From Bacillus sp. Cs-700 (lineage in GTDB: Bacteria > Bacillota > Bacilli > Bacillales > Guptibacillaceae): 64,000 nucleotides of DNA. The notes below the pieces were generated by a model. The model was given only the letters and a program-made list of their open reading frames with translations. It was not told the origin of the DNA and made no database searches. Both the position numbers and the translations under genes were made by a program. The DNA lies in NCBI RefSeq assembly GCF_011082085.1, contig NZ_CP041063.1, positions 3,210,001 through 3,274,000 on the forward strand, written 5' to 3'. Below are positions 51,045 to 59,910 of this stretch, in pieces (the first letter of the stretch is position 1; every line of letters begins with the position of its first letter).

Positions 51045-52451
51045 ATGAATAAGCAAACAAAAAAAATTGTCATTATCGGAGGCGGAATCACGGGCTTAAC
51101 AGCCGCCTACTATCTTCAAAAAGAGATGAGAAATGCTCAACTTCCATATGAGATAACGTTACTTGAAGGCACGGATCGTCTCGGTGGAAAGATTCAGACA
51201 GATACAACAAATGGCTTTGTAATTGAACGCGGTCCTGACTCTTTTCTTGCGAGAAAAGAGAGCGCGGCACGTTTGGTAAAAGAAGTTGGTATGGAAGATC
51301 AGCTTGTTCCAAATTCAACTGGTCAAGCTTTTGTGTTGAATAACGATCAGCTCTATCCAATACCGGGTGGAGCTGTGATGGGTATCCCAACTGAACTTTC
51401 ACCATTCATATCGACTAAATTATTTAGCTTAAAAGGAAAATCGAGAGCGGCAGGAGATTTAATTCTTCCAAGAGCGAATAACGGAGATGCAGATCAATCG
51501 CTAGGATTATTCTTTAGAAGGCGACTTGGAAATGAAGTGGTGGAGAATTTAATTGAACCGTTATTGTCAGGCATCTATGCAGGCGACATCGATAAACTAA
51601 GCTTGATGTCTACATTCCCGCAATTCTCAGAAGTGGAAAAGAAGTACCGTAGCCTGATATTAGGTATGAAAAAGACAACGCCACCTTCTAGAAGAAGTAC
51701 TGGTAAGAAAAAGCCAGCATTTTTAACGGTTAAATCAGGATTACAGTCATTTGTCAGAACTCTCGAAGAAAAGTTAACAGATGTGCACATTCGAAAAAGT
51801 GTAAAGGTTGATCAGATCCAGAGAAACCAGAACTCATATACGCTTCTGACAACGAGCGGAGAAGAATTAATGGCTGATTCCATCATCGTTACAACGCCGC
51901 ATCAGCAAGTTTTTCACATGCTGAGAGAGCATGAAGAAGTCGCTCCATTGCAAGAAATGCCTTCTACAACAGTTGCCACAGTTGCAATGGCCTTTCCAGA
52001 AGAAGCGATCAAAAAGGCAATGGACGGCACAGGGTTCGTTGTATCTCGAAATGCGGATTACACCATTACAGCTTGTACCTGGACTCATCGGAAGTGGGAA
52101 CACGCTGCACCAAAAGGGAAAGTTCTTCTTCGTTGCTATGTTGGAAGAGCAGGGAAAGAAGAAATTGTGGACAAGAGTGATGAAGAAATTGTACAGACGG
52201 TATTAAACGACCTAAATCAAATTATGGAAATAGAGGGCCATCCTGAGTTTTATCGTATCACAAGATGGCGACAGTCGATGCCGCAATATGAAGTCGGTCA
52301 CCGTGAAAGAATCGATAAGGTAATAAAAGGTATTCATCAGAAAATGCCTGGTGTTTTTCTGGCAGGTGCTTCTTATAATGGAGTAGGCCTTCCTGACTGT
52401 ATTGACCAAGGCGAGGAAGCTGTTACTTCTGTTCAAAACTATTTGAAATAA
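51045..52451 (+). CDS. hemY: coproporphyrinogen III oxidase HemY (CgoX)
   Basis: 468 aa FAD enzyme. The dinucleotide-binding motif IVIIGGGITGLTAAYYL is at about residues 8-24, and the C-terminal FAD signature GVFLAGASYNGVGLPDCI at about 435. It oxidises coproporphyrinogen III to coproporphyrin III with oxygen in the Gram-positive haem route. It starts 2 bp after hemH with a weak ribosome-binding site (AAGAAGATG), so it probably depends on translational coupling. A terminator ends the operon. Confidence 0.95.
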   Translation: MNKQTKKIVIIGGGITGLTAAYYLQKEMRNAQLPYEITLLEGTDRLGGKIQTDTTNGFVIERGPDSFLARKESAARLVKEVGMEDQLVPNSTGQAFVLNNDQLYPIPGGAVMGIPTELSPFISTKLFSLKGKSRAAGDLILPRANNGDADQSLGLFFRRRLGNEVVENLIEPLLSGIYAGDIDKLSLMSTFPQFSEVEKKYRSLILGMKKTTPPSRRSTGKKKPAFLTVKSGLQSFVRTLEEKLTDVHIRKSVKVDQIQRNQNSYTLLTTSGEELMADSIIVTTPHQQVFHMLREHEEVAPLQEMPSTTVATVAMAFPEEAIKKAMDGTGFVVSRNADYTITACTWTHRKWEHAAPKGKVLLRCYVGRAGKEEIVDKSDEEIVQTVLNDLNQIMEIEGHPEFYRITRWRQSMPQYEVGHRERIDKVIKGIHQKMPGVFLAGASYNGVGLPDCIDQGEEAVTSVQNYLK

Positions 52452-52453
52452 GG

Positions 52454-52492
52454 TTAAGGACACATCCATTGGATGTGTCCTTAAATTTGTTT
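52454..52492 (+). terminator. terminator of hemEHY
   Basis: A 14-bp perfect stem TTAAGGACACATCC/GGATGTGTCCTTAA with loop ATT, followed by an interrupted T-run. Confidence 0.82.
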
Positions 52493-52607
52493 TACTCTAA
52501 ATTCTTTGCCGTCTCAAGCTGGAATGATTATCTAATTTTGTTAGTGTAGAATGAGGTCTAGTGGTAGAATGTAAATGGCAACAATTAGTCTCAAAGGAGA
52601 AATAATC

Positions 52608-53858
52608 ATGTTAGAGATGGCAAGACCTTTACTTGTTAATATTGCAATGCTCTTCTCAGTGTTATTTATCTGGAATATGGTCATGCCATTTACGAGAGCA
52701 AGCTCAATTAATTTAAAAGAAAAATTAATATACGGAGCAATCAGTTCAGTGATGGCGTTGCTTTGTATGCTTTTCCCACTGGAGACATTCGGAGATACTG
52801 TATTTGATTTACGAGTTGTTCCTCTCATTCTTGTCACTCTTTATGGTGGTAAACTACCTGGGATCATTTGTACACTTACCATTTCTACTGGCCGATTATG
52901 GATGGGCGGCGAGAATGCATGGGTGGGTGTATTAATCGCTGTTATTGGGTTTATTATTGCGAGTAGTTTTGGCCCTTATTTCCGTAAGTCTATTCGAAAG
53001 TGGAAGGGAATTCTAATTACTGGTGGAGTGTTTACCCTTTCTTATATCGTGATTCTCATTCTATTCTTAGATCCATTACAACCTTATTTCTATCCCATTT
53101 ATTTTACTGCATTTATGATTGCTTATTTTATTATCTTTTACTTAACAGAGCGGTTAGTTATGATTAACATTCAGCTTCAAGAAACAGTTTATTTAGAAAA
53201 GTTGTCTGTGGCAGGGAAAATGGCAGCGGCAATTGCGCATGAAATTCGAAATCCTTTGACGACGATTAAAGGACTGCTGCAGTTTATCTCAAGTGACACT
53301 GAGGATAGTAAAGTGAAAAATTATGCTCCACTCATGCTCGAAGAAGTTGAACGAACCAATAAAATTATTACGGACTACCTCATGTTAATTAAACCAACTA
53401 AAGATAACTATGAACAGGTTGATTTGAACAAGGTTGTGAAAGATACAACGGCTCTAACTGAAGTACTTGCCTCTTATTATAATGTGAAAATTCATTATGA
53501 AGAAAAAGGTGGATTTTTAATATGGGGGAACTCTCAAGAATTAAAACAATGCTTAATCAATTTAATTAAAAATGCGATTGAATCCATAGAAGGCGAAGGT
53601 CTTATTCTTGTAGCTTTGCAATATGGGACAAAAAAAGGTACGGTAGATATCGTGATTCGTGACAATGGGGCAGGGATGAGTGAACAAGAACTTGAGAAAA
53701 TCGGTTTGCCATTTTATACAACAAAATCGAAAGGAACTGGACTCGGTACGATGATTACAAATCGATTAATTCGTAATGTTGGGGGGAAAGTTCACTATAC
53801 AAGTGCCCAGGACGTGGGAACAACCGTAACCGTCACATTGCCAATTATAAAACAATAG
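52608..53858 (+). CDS. sensor histidine kinase with a 5TM LytS-type sensor (KinB-like)
   Basis: 416 aa from ATG 52608 behind AAAGGAG. The first 190 residues form five to six membrane segments of the 5TMR-LYT type (LRVVPLILVTLYGGKLPGI, GRLWMGGENAWVGVLIAVIG). Then the phospho-acceptor His in AAAIAHEIRNPLTTIKG (about 221), the N-box LINLIKNAIESIEG and G-boxes DNGAGMSE and GTGLGTMIT. This is the layout of the KinB sporulation kinase. No response-regulator gene is adjacent, as expected for an orphan kinase that could feed the Spo0 phosphorelay. It is followed by yhgD after 10 bp. Confidence 0.85.
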   Translation: MLEMARPLLVNIAMLFSVLFIWNMVMPFTRASSINLKEKLIYGAISSVMALLCMLFPLETFGDTVFDLRVVPLILVTLYGGKLPGIICTLTISTGRLWMGGENAWVGVLIAVIGFIIASSFGPYFRKSIRKWKGILITGGVFTLSYIVILILFLDPLQPYFYPIYFTAFMIAYFIIFYLTERLVMINIQLQETVYLEKLSVAGKMAAAIAHEIRNPLTTIKGLLQFISSDTEDSKVKNYAPLMLEEVERTNKIITDYLMLIKPTKDNYEQVDLNKVVKDTTALTEVLASYYNVKIHYEEKGGFLIWGNSQELKQCLINLIKNAIESIEGEGLILVALQYGTKKGTVDIVIRDNGAGMSEQELEKIGLPFYTTKSKGTGLGTMITNRLIRNVGGKVHYTSAQDVGTTVTVTLPIIKQ

Positions 53859-53868
53859 GAGGAGAAAA

Positions 53869-54450
53869 ATGACGTTCGATCGAAAGAAGAGCATAATGGA
53901 AGCAGCCGAAAAATCATTTTCAATGTTTGGCTACAAAGCGACAACAATGGATCAAGTTGCCAAAATTGCGAATGTAGGAAAGGGAACAATCTATAATTTC
54001 TTTAAAAATAAAGAGGAACTGTTCAATGAAATTGTACGCGGAATGGTTATTGAACTGAAAGAACTTGCTCAAGATTCCATTCATAGAGAGGATACGTTTT
54101 TTGAAAATCTTCATCGTGCTCTCTATAGTGTATTGGAACATCGGCGGGAGCATAAGTTGGCGATAAAGCTCTCTCAAGAAGTACGTGAGATTGGAACCCC
54201 TGCAGCTATGGATGCTTTGAACCTTGTAGAAAAGGCGATCCTTCATTTTCTTGAACAAGAGATTGAACGTGGCATTTCAGATGGCGAAGTGAAAAGATGT
54301 GATCCATCTCTTGCAGCCTTTCTTATGTTCAAAATGTATATCGCGCTTATTTTCGATTGGGAAAAAACGCATCCTTCCTTTAGTAAAGAAGAAATAGCAA
54401 ATCACCTTGAATTTTATATGATGAGTGGAATTAAGACGGAAGAGCAGTAG
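53869..54450 (+). CDS. yhgD: TetR-family regulator YhgD
   Basis: 193 aa from ATG 53869 behind AGGAGGAG. The N-terminal TetR helix-turn-helix is SIMEAAEKSFSMFGYKATTM followed by IANVGKGTIYNFFKNKEELF (about 8-55); the rest is the helical ligand-binding part. It starts 10 bp after the kinase gene and lies directly upstream of yhgE, as in B. subtilis. Two matching dyads between yhgD and yhgE are the likely operators, so it probably represses yhgE in response to a small ligand. Confidence 0.88.
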   Translation: MTFDRKKSIMEAAEKSFSMFGYKATTMDQVAKIANVGKGTIYNFFKNKEELFNEIVRGMVIELKELAQDSIHREDTFFENLHRALYSVLEHRREHKLAIKLSQEVREIGTPAAMDALNLVEKAILHFLEQEIERGISDGEVKRCDPSLAAFLMFKMYIALIFDWEKTHPSFSKEEIANHLEFYMMSGIKTEEQ

Positions 54451-54521
54451 TGAAAATAAAGTAAGCTACTGCTATTGCTATTCTAAATAAAGGGTGATAT
54501 ATTATCTCTTGTAGCAAAAAA

Positions 54522-54544
54522 TGACCAGATTGAAGAACCGGTCA
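54522..54544. promoter_or_regulatory. operator candidate 1, TGACC-N13-GGTCA
   Basis: A 23-bp dyad with arms TGACC and GGTCA around 13 nt, upstream of yhgE. It could alternatively act as a weak yhgD terminator, but the arms are only 5 bp. Confidence 0.6.
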
Positions 54545-54595
54545 CCTTGTTTTCAATCCATAGTAAGTAAAAAAAGTCTTTTTTTTGAGGTCAAA

Positions 54596-54618
54596 TGACC
54601 ATATGAGAAAAATGGTCA
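54596..54618. promoter_or_regulatory. operator candidate 2, TGACC-N13-GGTCA
   Basis: Identical architecture to the site at 54522-54544, with centres 74 bp (seven helical turns) apart. A further GGTCA half-site abuts it (54589-54593). A possible weak promoter TTGAGG-N17-AAAAAT overlaps it, 20 bp before the yhgE start. Confidence 0.65.
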
Positions 54619-54637
54619 ATTAGACAGGAGGGTAAAC

Positions 54638-56965
54638 ATGAAGAAATCATCAAAACAATTTCGCTCTGAATGGGCGTCATTGCTTAAGAATAAAAAAATC
54701 TTAATTCCAGTCATTGCTGTGTTGTTTATACCGGTATTATATAGTGGCATGTTTTTATGGGCGTTCTGGGATCCATACGAAAATTTAGATCAGATTCCAG
54801 TCGCGGTTGTTAATAGTGACAATGGAGCGGATTTTGAAGGGGAGCATCTTGAAATAGGGAATGAGCTTGTCGATAAGTTGAAAGATGAGCCTGAATTTAA
54901 GTGGGATTTTGTTGATGAAGAAGAAGCAAATAAAGGTCTTGAAGATCAAACCTATTATATGAAGATTCATATCCCAGAAGATTTTTCTGAGAAATCGACC
55001 ACCGTTCTTGATGAACATCCTGATAAATTAAACTTAGAATATGTGCCAAATGAGAGTTTTAACTTCTTGGCTGGGCAAATAGGCGGAACGGCTGTTAGTG
55101 AAATCAAATCACAAATTGCTGAGAACATCACAGAGAATTATAGTGAGCTCGTCTTTGATAAGTTTAGTGAAATAGCTGATGGCTTGTCGGAAGCATCAGA
55201 TGGCGCTGGTGAACTAGCTGATGGATCATCTGAGTTAAAAGATGGCACAAAGCAGTTGAAAGACAACTTAGCAAGTCTGAATGAAGGATCGATTGAGTTA
55301 ACAAATGGTATTAGTAGTGCAGAAAACGGATCTATTGATCTTGCAAATGGCATTAGTGAAGCGAACCAGGGAACGACTAATTTATTAGATGGTTTGAAAG
55401 AAAAACAGCCACAAGTTAGTCAGTTAGCTGATGGATCTTCTCAACTCAGTAATGGGCTTGGTGAACTTAGCAGCAATATGGGAGATTTTAAAGGTGGACA
55501 AGAGCAACTTCTAGCTGGTGTGAAGCAAAGCAAAGATGGAACAAAGCAGTTGATGGATGGCCTAAATGCTTCAGTTTCAGCATTAGAAAATAAATCATTA
55601 CCTTCTGTTGATGCAGAAGGACTGAAACAATCACTAACAAGTGGCGTGACGAATGCCTCAGCTGTTCCTAAGGAATTGCAGGGTGTTATAGAGTCAATTC
55701 AAGGAAGCGATCAGTATACGGATGAGCAAAAGCAAGCGCTGATTAGTCAGCTTCAACCAATTGCTGAGAAGTCTGGTACAGCAGCGAAGTCAGTTGGGGA
55801 AGCGGCAACACAATTTTCGAATGAGGCAGAGAAACTTTCAGGTGCTTCTTCTAATCTCGATGCTCTAGTAGAAGGGCAGCGGCAGTTAGCTCAAGGAGCA
55901 ACAGCGTTATATGAAGGACAGGTTGACCTTGAACAAGGTCTTGAAAAATTCGGTGATAAAATTAACCAAGCCAGTGCTGGAATCAATCAATTGCATAATG
56001 GTGCAATACAGGTTGCTGATGGAACAAACACAGTGGCTTCTGGCTGGAACTCATTGATTGATAATGTAGGAACGTTAAATTCTGGCATGAATGAGCTCTC
56101 TAACGGTTCACAAGAATTAGCAAGTGGACTTTCGGAATTAGAAGGAGGCTCATCTGAGTTATCTACGGGCGCAGGGAAATTAGCAGATGGATCTAAAGAC
56201 CTTGATAGCGGAGCTCAAAAATTAACAGATGGTACATCAGAGCTTCGGGATAAACTAGGAGATGCTGCGGAAGAGACGTCGAATACGAATGCTGATGATG
56301 AGACGTACAGTATGTTTGCTGATCCAGTTAAAGTAGATACAGAGGCTGTCTCAGGCGTACCAAACTACGGAACCGGATTTGCACCTTATTTCCTTTCCCT
56401 TGGTTTGTTTGTAGGGGCACTTCTCATGTCTATTGTCTTTCCACTTCGTGATCCAGCAGGAACGCCACGAACGGCAATTGGTTGGTTTATGAGTAAATAC
56501 GGTATTTTATTAGTAGTTGGTGTGATACAAGCACTTGTCTCTGATGCTGTTCTTTTATATGCATTGCAGATTGAAGTGCAGAGTGTGCCGTTATTCTTAC
56601 TCTTCTCTGTCGTATCAAGTCTCGCTTATATGACATTGATCCAATTCTTTGTTACGACGTTAGGAGATCCAGGGCGATTTGTAGCGATCATTATCTTGAT
56701 TTTACAATTAACAACGAGTGCCGGTACGTTCCCACTTGAGTTGATTCCTGAAGGGTTACAAGTCTTTAATACTTGGTTGCCAATGACGTACACCGTTTCA
56801 GGATTGAAAGCTGTTATTTCCAGCGGAGATTTTGCATTCATGTGGAAGAATGTCTACGTATTATTAGGATTTATTGCAATCTTTGCTATTGGAACAATCA
56901 CTTTCTTCTTTGTAGAATTGAAGAAACGTAAGAAACATGGGTTGGAACCTGCGATGAACGAATAA
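54638..56965 (+). CDS. yhgE: YhgE/Pip-type ABC-2-like membrane protein
   Basis: 775 aa. An N-terminal membrane segment (ILIPVIAVLFIPVLYSGMFLWAFW) is followed by a roughly 560-residue extracytoplasmic region built from many heptad-like repeats of the type LADGSSELKDG, LSNGLGEL and LDSGAQKLTDG. Five membrane segments near the C-terminus (YFLSLGLFVGALLMSI onward) resemble ABC-2 permeases. YhgE/Pip proteins include phage-infection protein of lactococci and EsaA-like secretion components. The repeats predict a long extracellular coiled rod. YhgE is probably controlled by YhgD. The ribosome-binding site is CAGGAGGGTAAAC. Confidence 0.88.
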   Translation: MKKSSKQFRSEWASLLKNKKILIPVIAVLFIPVLYSGMFLWAFWDPYENLDQIPVAVVNSDNGADFEGEHLEIGNELVDKLKDEPEFKWDFVDEEEANKGLEDQTYYMKIHIPEDFSEKSTTVLDEHPDKLNLEYVPNESFNFLAGQIGGTAVSEIKSQIAENITENYSELVFDKFSEIADGLSEASDGAGELADGSSELKDGTKQLKDNLASLNEGSIELTNGISSAENGSIDLANGISEANQGTTNLLDGLKEKQPQVSQLADGSSQLSNGLGELSSNMGDFKGGQEQLLAGVKQSKDGTKQLMDGLNASVSALENKSLPSVDAEGLKQSLTSGVTNASAVPKELQGVIESIQGSDQYTDEQKQALISQLQPIAEKSGTAAKSVGEAATQFSNEAEKLSGASSNLDALVEGQRQLAQGATALYEGQVDLEQGLEKFGDKINQASAGINQLHNGAIQVADGTNTVASGWNSLIDNVGTLNSGMNELSNGSQELASGLSELEGGSSELSTGAGKLADGSKDLDSGAQKLTDGTSELRDKLGDAAEETSNTNADDETYSMFADPVKVDTEAVSGVPNYGTGFAPYFLSLGLFVGALLMSIVFPLRDPAGTPRTAIGWFMSKYGILLVVGVIQALVSDAVLLYALQIEVQSVPLFLLFSVVSSLAYMTLIQFFVTTLGDPGRFVAIIILILQLTTSAGTFPLELIPEGLQVFNTWLPMTYTVSGLKAVISSGDFAFMWKNVYVLLGFIAIFAIGTITFFFVELKKRKKHGLEPAMNE

Positions 56966-56976
56966 GAAATCTATCT

Positions 56977-57017
56977 AAGAGGCTAGTTTAATCAATTGAT
57001 TAAGCTAGCCTCTTTTC
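56977..57017 (+). terminator. terminator of yhgE
   Basis: Stem AAGAGGCTAG/CTAGCCTCTT with the inner palindrome TTAATCAATTGATTAA, about 18 bp in all, then TTTT. Confidence 0.85.
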
Positions 57018-57083
57018 TTTTGATAATTAGTTGGAAAAACGATACAGTATTAGTAAGAAAGTTGTGTTATTGTGCGATAAATA

Positions 57084-57110
57084 GTTTACGTCTAGGAAAG
57101 AAACGGGTAA
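57084..57110 (+). promoter_or_regulatory. SigB-like promoter of the OpuC-like operon
   Basis: GTTTAC (57084-57089), 15 nt, GGGTAA (57105-57110), 47 nt before the start codon. Several osmoprotectant uptake genes of B. subtilis have SigB promoters. Confidence 0.6.
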
Positions 57111-57156
57111 ATACAATAAAGTTATGGATTTATAGGGAGGCAGGAGAAGCGATAGA

Positions 57157-58296
57157 ATGATTACTTTCGAGCATGTTAGCAAAAAGTTTGCTGATGGTAC
57201 TGAAGCGTTGAAAGATATTAATTTACATATTGAACAAGGCGAATTGTTAACGTTAATTGGCCCGAGTGGATGTGGTAAAACGACCACGATGAAAATGATT
57301 AACCGATTAATCGAACCGAGCGGGGGTCAGATTTCCATTGATGGAAAACGAATTTCTGACCAAGATCCTGTTGAATTAAGAAGGAGTATCGGATATGTCA
57401 TACAGCAAATTGGTCTCTTGCCACATATGACTATTGCAGAAAATATTGCACTCATCCCTAAATTGAAAAAATGGGATAAAAGCAAAATAGATAAACGAGT
57501 TGATGAAATGCTGAACCTTGTTGGACTTGAGCCGTCAGTCTTTCGGTCACGCTATCCACTTGAGTTAAGTGGGGGTCAGCAGCAGCGGGTCGGTGTCATT
57601 CGTGCCCTTGCAGCAGAACCTCCCATCATTTTAATGGATGAGCCTTTCAGTGCACTCGATCCAATTAGTCGTGAACAGCTTCAAGATGAGCTTGTGAAAT
57701 TACAAAAAGAAATCCAAAAAACGATTGTTTTTGTCACCCATGACATGGATGAAGCGATGAAGATTGCCGATCGGATTGCGATCATGAAAGACGGTGAAAT
57801 TCTTCAACTCGATACACCTGATCGTTTGTTACGTCATCCAAAGAATGAGTTTGTTCGCAATTTTATAGGGGATGAACGGATGGCTAAAGGACAAGCTCCT
57901 ACTGCAGTTGATTTAATGATTCAAAAAGTAGCGACTGTGAAAGAGAGCAGAGGTCTAGCTGAAGCTTTTCGGTTAATGAAATCAGAGCGTGTGGATAGCC
58001 TCGTCGTCACTGGCCCTGAGCAGGAATATAAAGGTGTCGTGACTCTTGATCAAGTTCAAAAGCATTATGAAAGTGATACAAAACGAATTGTAGATGTCAT
58101 TGAAATCATTGAGCCAATTCAGAGAAACACGCTTTATCCTGAAATCGCAAAACGCTTTGCTGAAAAGCAGCCAATCAGTATCCCCGTAGTAGAAGGTGAA
58201 AAGCTGACGGGATTAGTTACGAGAAGTAGCATGATGCGCGGACTAGCTGGTCTTGAGCAACTCGGTTATAAGGAGGAGGAACCTCTGAATGAATGA
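57157..58296 (+). CDS. osmoprotectant ABC transporter ATPase with CBS domains (OpuCA-like)
   Basis: 379 aa. Walker A GPSGCGKTTT (about 34-43), signature LSGGQQQRVGV, Walker B ILMDEPFSALDP and THDMDEAMKI are followed by a tandem CBS module from about 255 (VDSLVVTGPEQEYKGVVTLD and ISIPVVEGEKLTGLVTRSS). CBS pairs in OpuA/OpuC ATPases sense ionic strength or nucleotides. It overlaps the permease gene by 8 bp. ATG 57157 lies behind GGAGGCAGG. Confidence 0.9.
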   Translation: MITFEHVSKKFADGTEALKDINLHIEQGELLTLIGPSGCGKTTTMKMINRLIEPSGGQISIDGKRISDQDPVELRRSIGYVIQQIGLLPHMTIAENIALIPKLKKWDKSKIDKRVDEMLNLVGLEPSVFRSRYPLELSGGQQQRVGVIRALAAEPPIILMDEPFSALDPISREQLQDELVKLQKEIQKTIVFVTHDMDEAMKIADRIAIMKDGEILQLDTPDRLLRHPKNEFVRNFIGDERMAKGQAPTAVDLMIQKVATVKESRGLAEAFRLMKSERVDSLVVTGPEQEYKGVVTLDQVQKHYESDTKRIVDVIEIIEPIQRNTLYPEIAKRFAEKQPISIPVVEGEKLTGLVTRSSMMRGLAGLEQLGYKEEEPLNE

Positions 58297-58951
58297 GGAA
58301 AACTTTTTTACTTTATTTATAGAAACGATGCAAAATCGTTGGGATGATATTTTTGTTGCGCTTCAGGAGCACCTTTTCCTATCATTTATATCGATTGTCA
58401 TTGCCATCTTAATCTCAGTTCCACTTGGGATTTTTATTTCCAGACGCAAGAAATTGGCTGAGCCGTTTATTGCCGTAGCTGCTATTTTTCAAACGGTTCC
58501 GAGTCTTGCATTGTTTGGTTTTCTTATTCCGTTTCTTGGAATCGGAAATATTACTGCCATCATCGCATTAACGGTGTATGCACTTCTTCCGATTTTAAGG
58601 AATACATACACGGGCATCACATCCGTGGACCAATCTTCCATTGAAGCTGGTAGAGGGATGGGGATGACAAGTATGCAGATTTTAATGAAGATTGAAGTAC
58701 CTCTTTCTCTTCCTGTCATTATGGCTGGCGTTCGTACGGCTACCGTATTGACAATCGGAGTAGCAACTCTAGCGACGTTTGTTGGTGCAGGAGGATTAGG
58801 TGATATTATTTATCGAGGACTAACGTCTAATAAAGATGAGCTTGTGCTAGCTGGTGCACTACCGGCAACCATTCTTGCTCTTGGTTTTGACCTAATTCTA
58901 AAGTTATTAGAAAACGCGGCAACTCCTAAAGGAGTTAAAGCAAAAAAATAA
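58289..58951 (+). CDS. osmoprotectant ABC transporter permease (OpuCB-like)
   Basis: 220 aa, five to six membrane segments. The EAA-type loop is SSIEAGRGMGMTSMQILMKIEVPLSLPVIMAG. It overlaps the ATPase gene by 8 bp and is 14 bp before the binding-protein gene. OpuB and OpuC of B. subtilis have two permeases (B and D); here only one is present, so the channel is presumably a homodimer. Confidence 0.88.
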   Translation: MNEENFFTLFIETMQNRWDDIFVALQEHLFLSFISIVIAILISVPLGIFISRRKKLAEPFIAVAAIFQTVPSLALFGFLIPFLGIGNITAIIALTVYALLPILRNTYTGITSVDQSSIEAGRGMGMTSMQILMKIEVPLSLPVIMAGVRTATVLTIGVATLATFVGAGGLGDIIYRGLTSNKDELVLAGALPATILALGFDLILKLLENAATPKGVKAKK

Positions 58952-58965
58952 AGGGAGAGATTTGA

Positions 58966-59865
58966 TTGAAGAGATTGACCGTGCTTTTACTGAGTGTATT
59001 GATGGTTCTTGCTGCATGTGGGGGAGACAGTGGAAGTGAAGAAAGTGATCCAATCGTTATTTCCGGTAAGCCGTGGACAGAGCAATACATTTTACCGCAT
59101 CTTCTTGCAGAGTACATAAAGGCGAATAGTGACTATGAAGTAGAAGTTGATGCAGGTGTTGGAGAAGTGAATATTCTTCAACAGGCGCTAGTTGATGGTG
59201 ACATTGATATGTATGTTGAATATACGGGTACTGGTCTTGAAGCGGTATTAAAAGAAAGTGCTGAATCGGATGAATCGGCTGATGAAATTTTTGAACGAGT
59301 GAAAAAAGGCTATAAAGATGAATATAACCTTGTTTGGCTTGAACCTTTAGGTTTTGAAAATGGATACACGCTTGCGATGACCCAAAAAACAAATAAAGAG
59401 GTGAATGCAGAAACATTTTCAGACATCATCCCAGCGTCAAATGATTTGGTATTTGGTGGACCACACACATTCTATGAAAGAGAAGATGGTTACGATGCAC
59501 TCGTAGAAGCTTATGGGTTTACTTACAAGGATGAAGTGAGTCTAGATCCAAACATCATGTATGATGCTTTAAATGAAGGTGAAGTTGACGTTATTCCTGC
59601 CTTTACCACTGATGGTCGAATTGCTCGTTTTGATCTTGCTACAACAGAAGACGATAAGCAATTCTTCCCACCATATTATGCTGCACCAATTGTTCGCCAG
59701 GAAGTTCTTGATTCCCATCCAGACCTTGAGAAGGTTGTGAATGAATTTGCTGGAAGTATTTCAGAAGAAGAAATGTCTGAGATGAATGCAAAAGTTGATA
59801 TGGATGGAGAAGAACCTGAAGATGTAGCTGTTGAATTCTTGAAAGACAAGGGATTGATCGAATAA
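58966..59865 (+). CDS. osmoprotectant-binding lipoprotein (OpuCC/OsmF-like)
   Basis: 299 aa from TTG 58966 behind AAAGGGAGAG. Lipobox VLAAC (Cys 18). The mature domain begins VISGKPWTEQYILPHLLAEY with GDIDMYVEYTGTGL, characteristic of the OpuBC/OpuCC/OsmF class of glycine betaine, choline and carnitine binding proteins. It is the last gene of the three-gene operon and ends at a bidirectional terminator facing opuAC. The exact ligand cannot be read from sequence. Confidence 0.87.
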   Translation: MKRLTVLLLSVLMVLAACGGDSGSEESDPIVISGKPWTEQYILPHLLAEYIKANSDYEVEVDAGVGEVNILQQALVDGDIDMYVEYTGTGLEAVLKESAESDESADEIFERVKKGYKDEYNLVWLEPLGFENGYTLAMTQKTNKEVNAETFSDIIPASNDLVFGGPHTFYEREDGYDALVEAYGFTYKDEVSLDPNIMYDALNEGEVDVIPAFTTDGRIARFDLATTEDDKQFFPPYYAAPIVRQEVLDSHPDLEKVVNEFAGSISEEEMSEMNAKVDMDGEEPEDVAVEFLKDKGLIE

Positions 59866-59866
59866 T

Positions 59867-59902
59867 AAAAAGCGAGATGAGGAATTCCTCATCTCGCTTT
59901 TT
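59867..59902. terminator. bidirectional terminator between the two osmoprotectant operons
   Basis: A 16-bp perfect stem AAAAAGCGAGATGAGG/CCTCATCTCGCTTTTT with loop AATT. Confidence 0.95.
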
Positions 59903-59910
59903 CATTGATG

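Noticed and set aside
54522-54552. Operator candidate 1 read as the yhgD terminator
   Set aside because: The arms are only 5 bp with a 13-nt loop, and the same exact design recurs at 54596-54618, where termination makes no sense.
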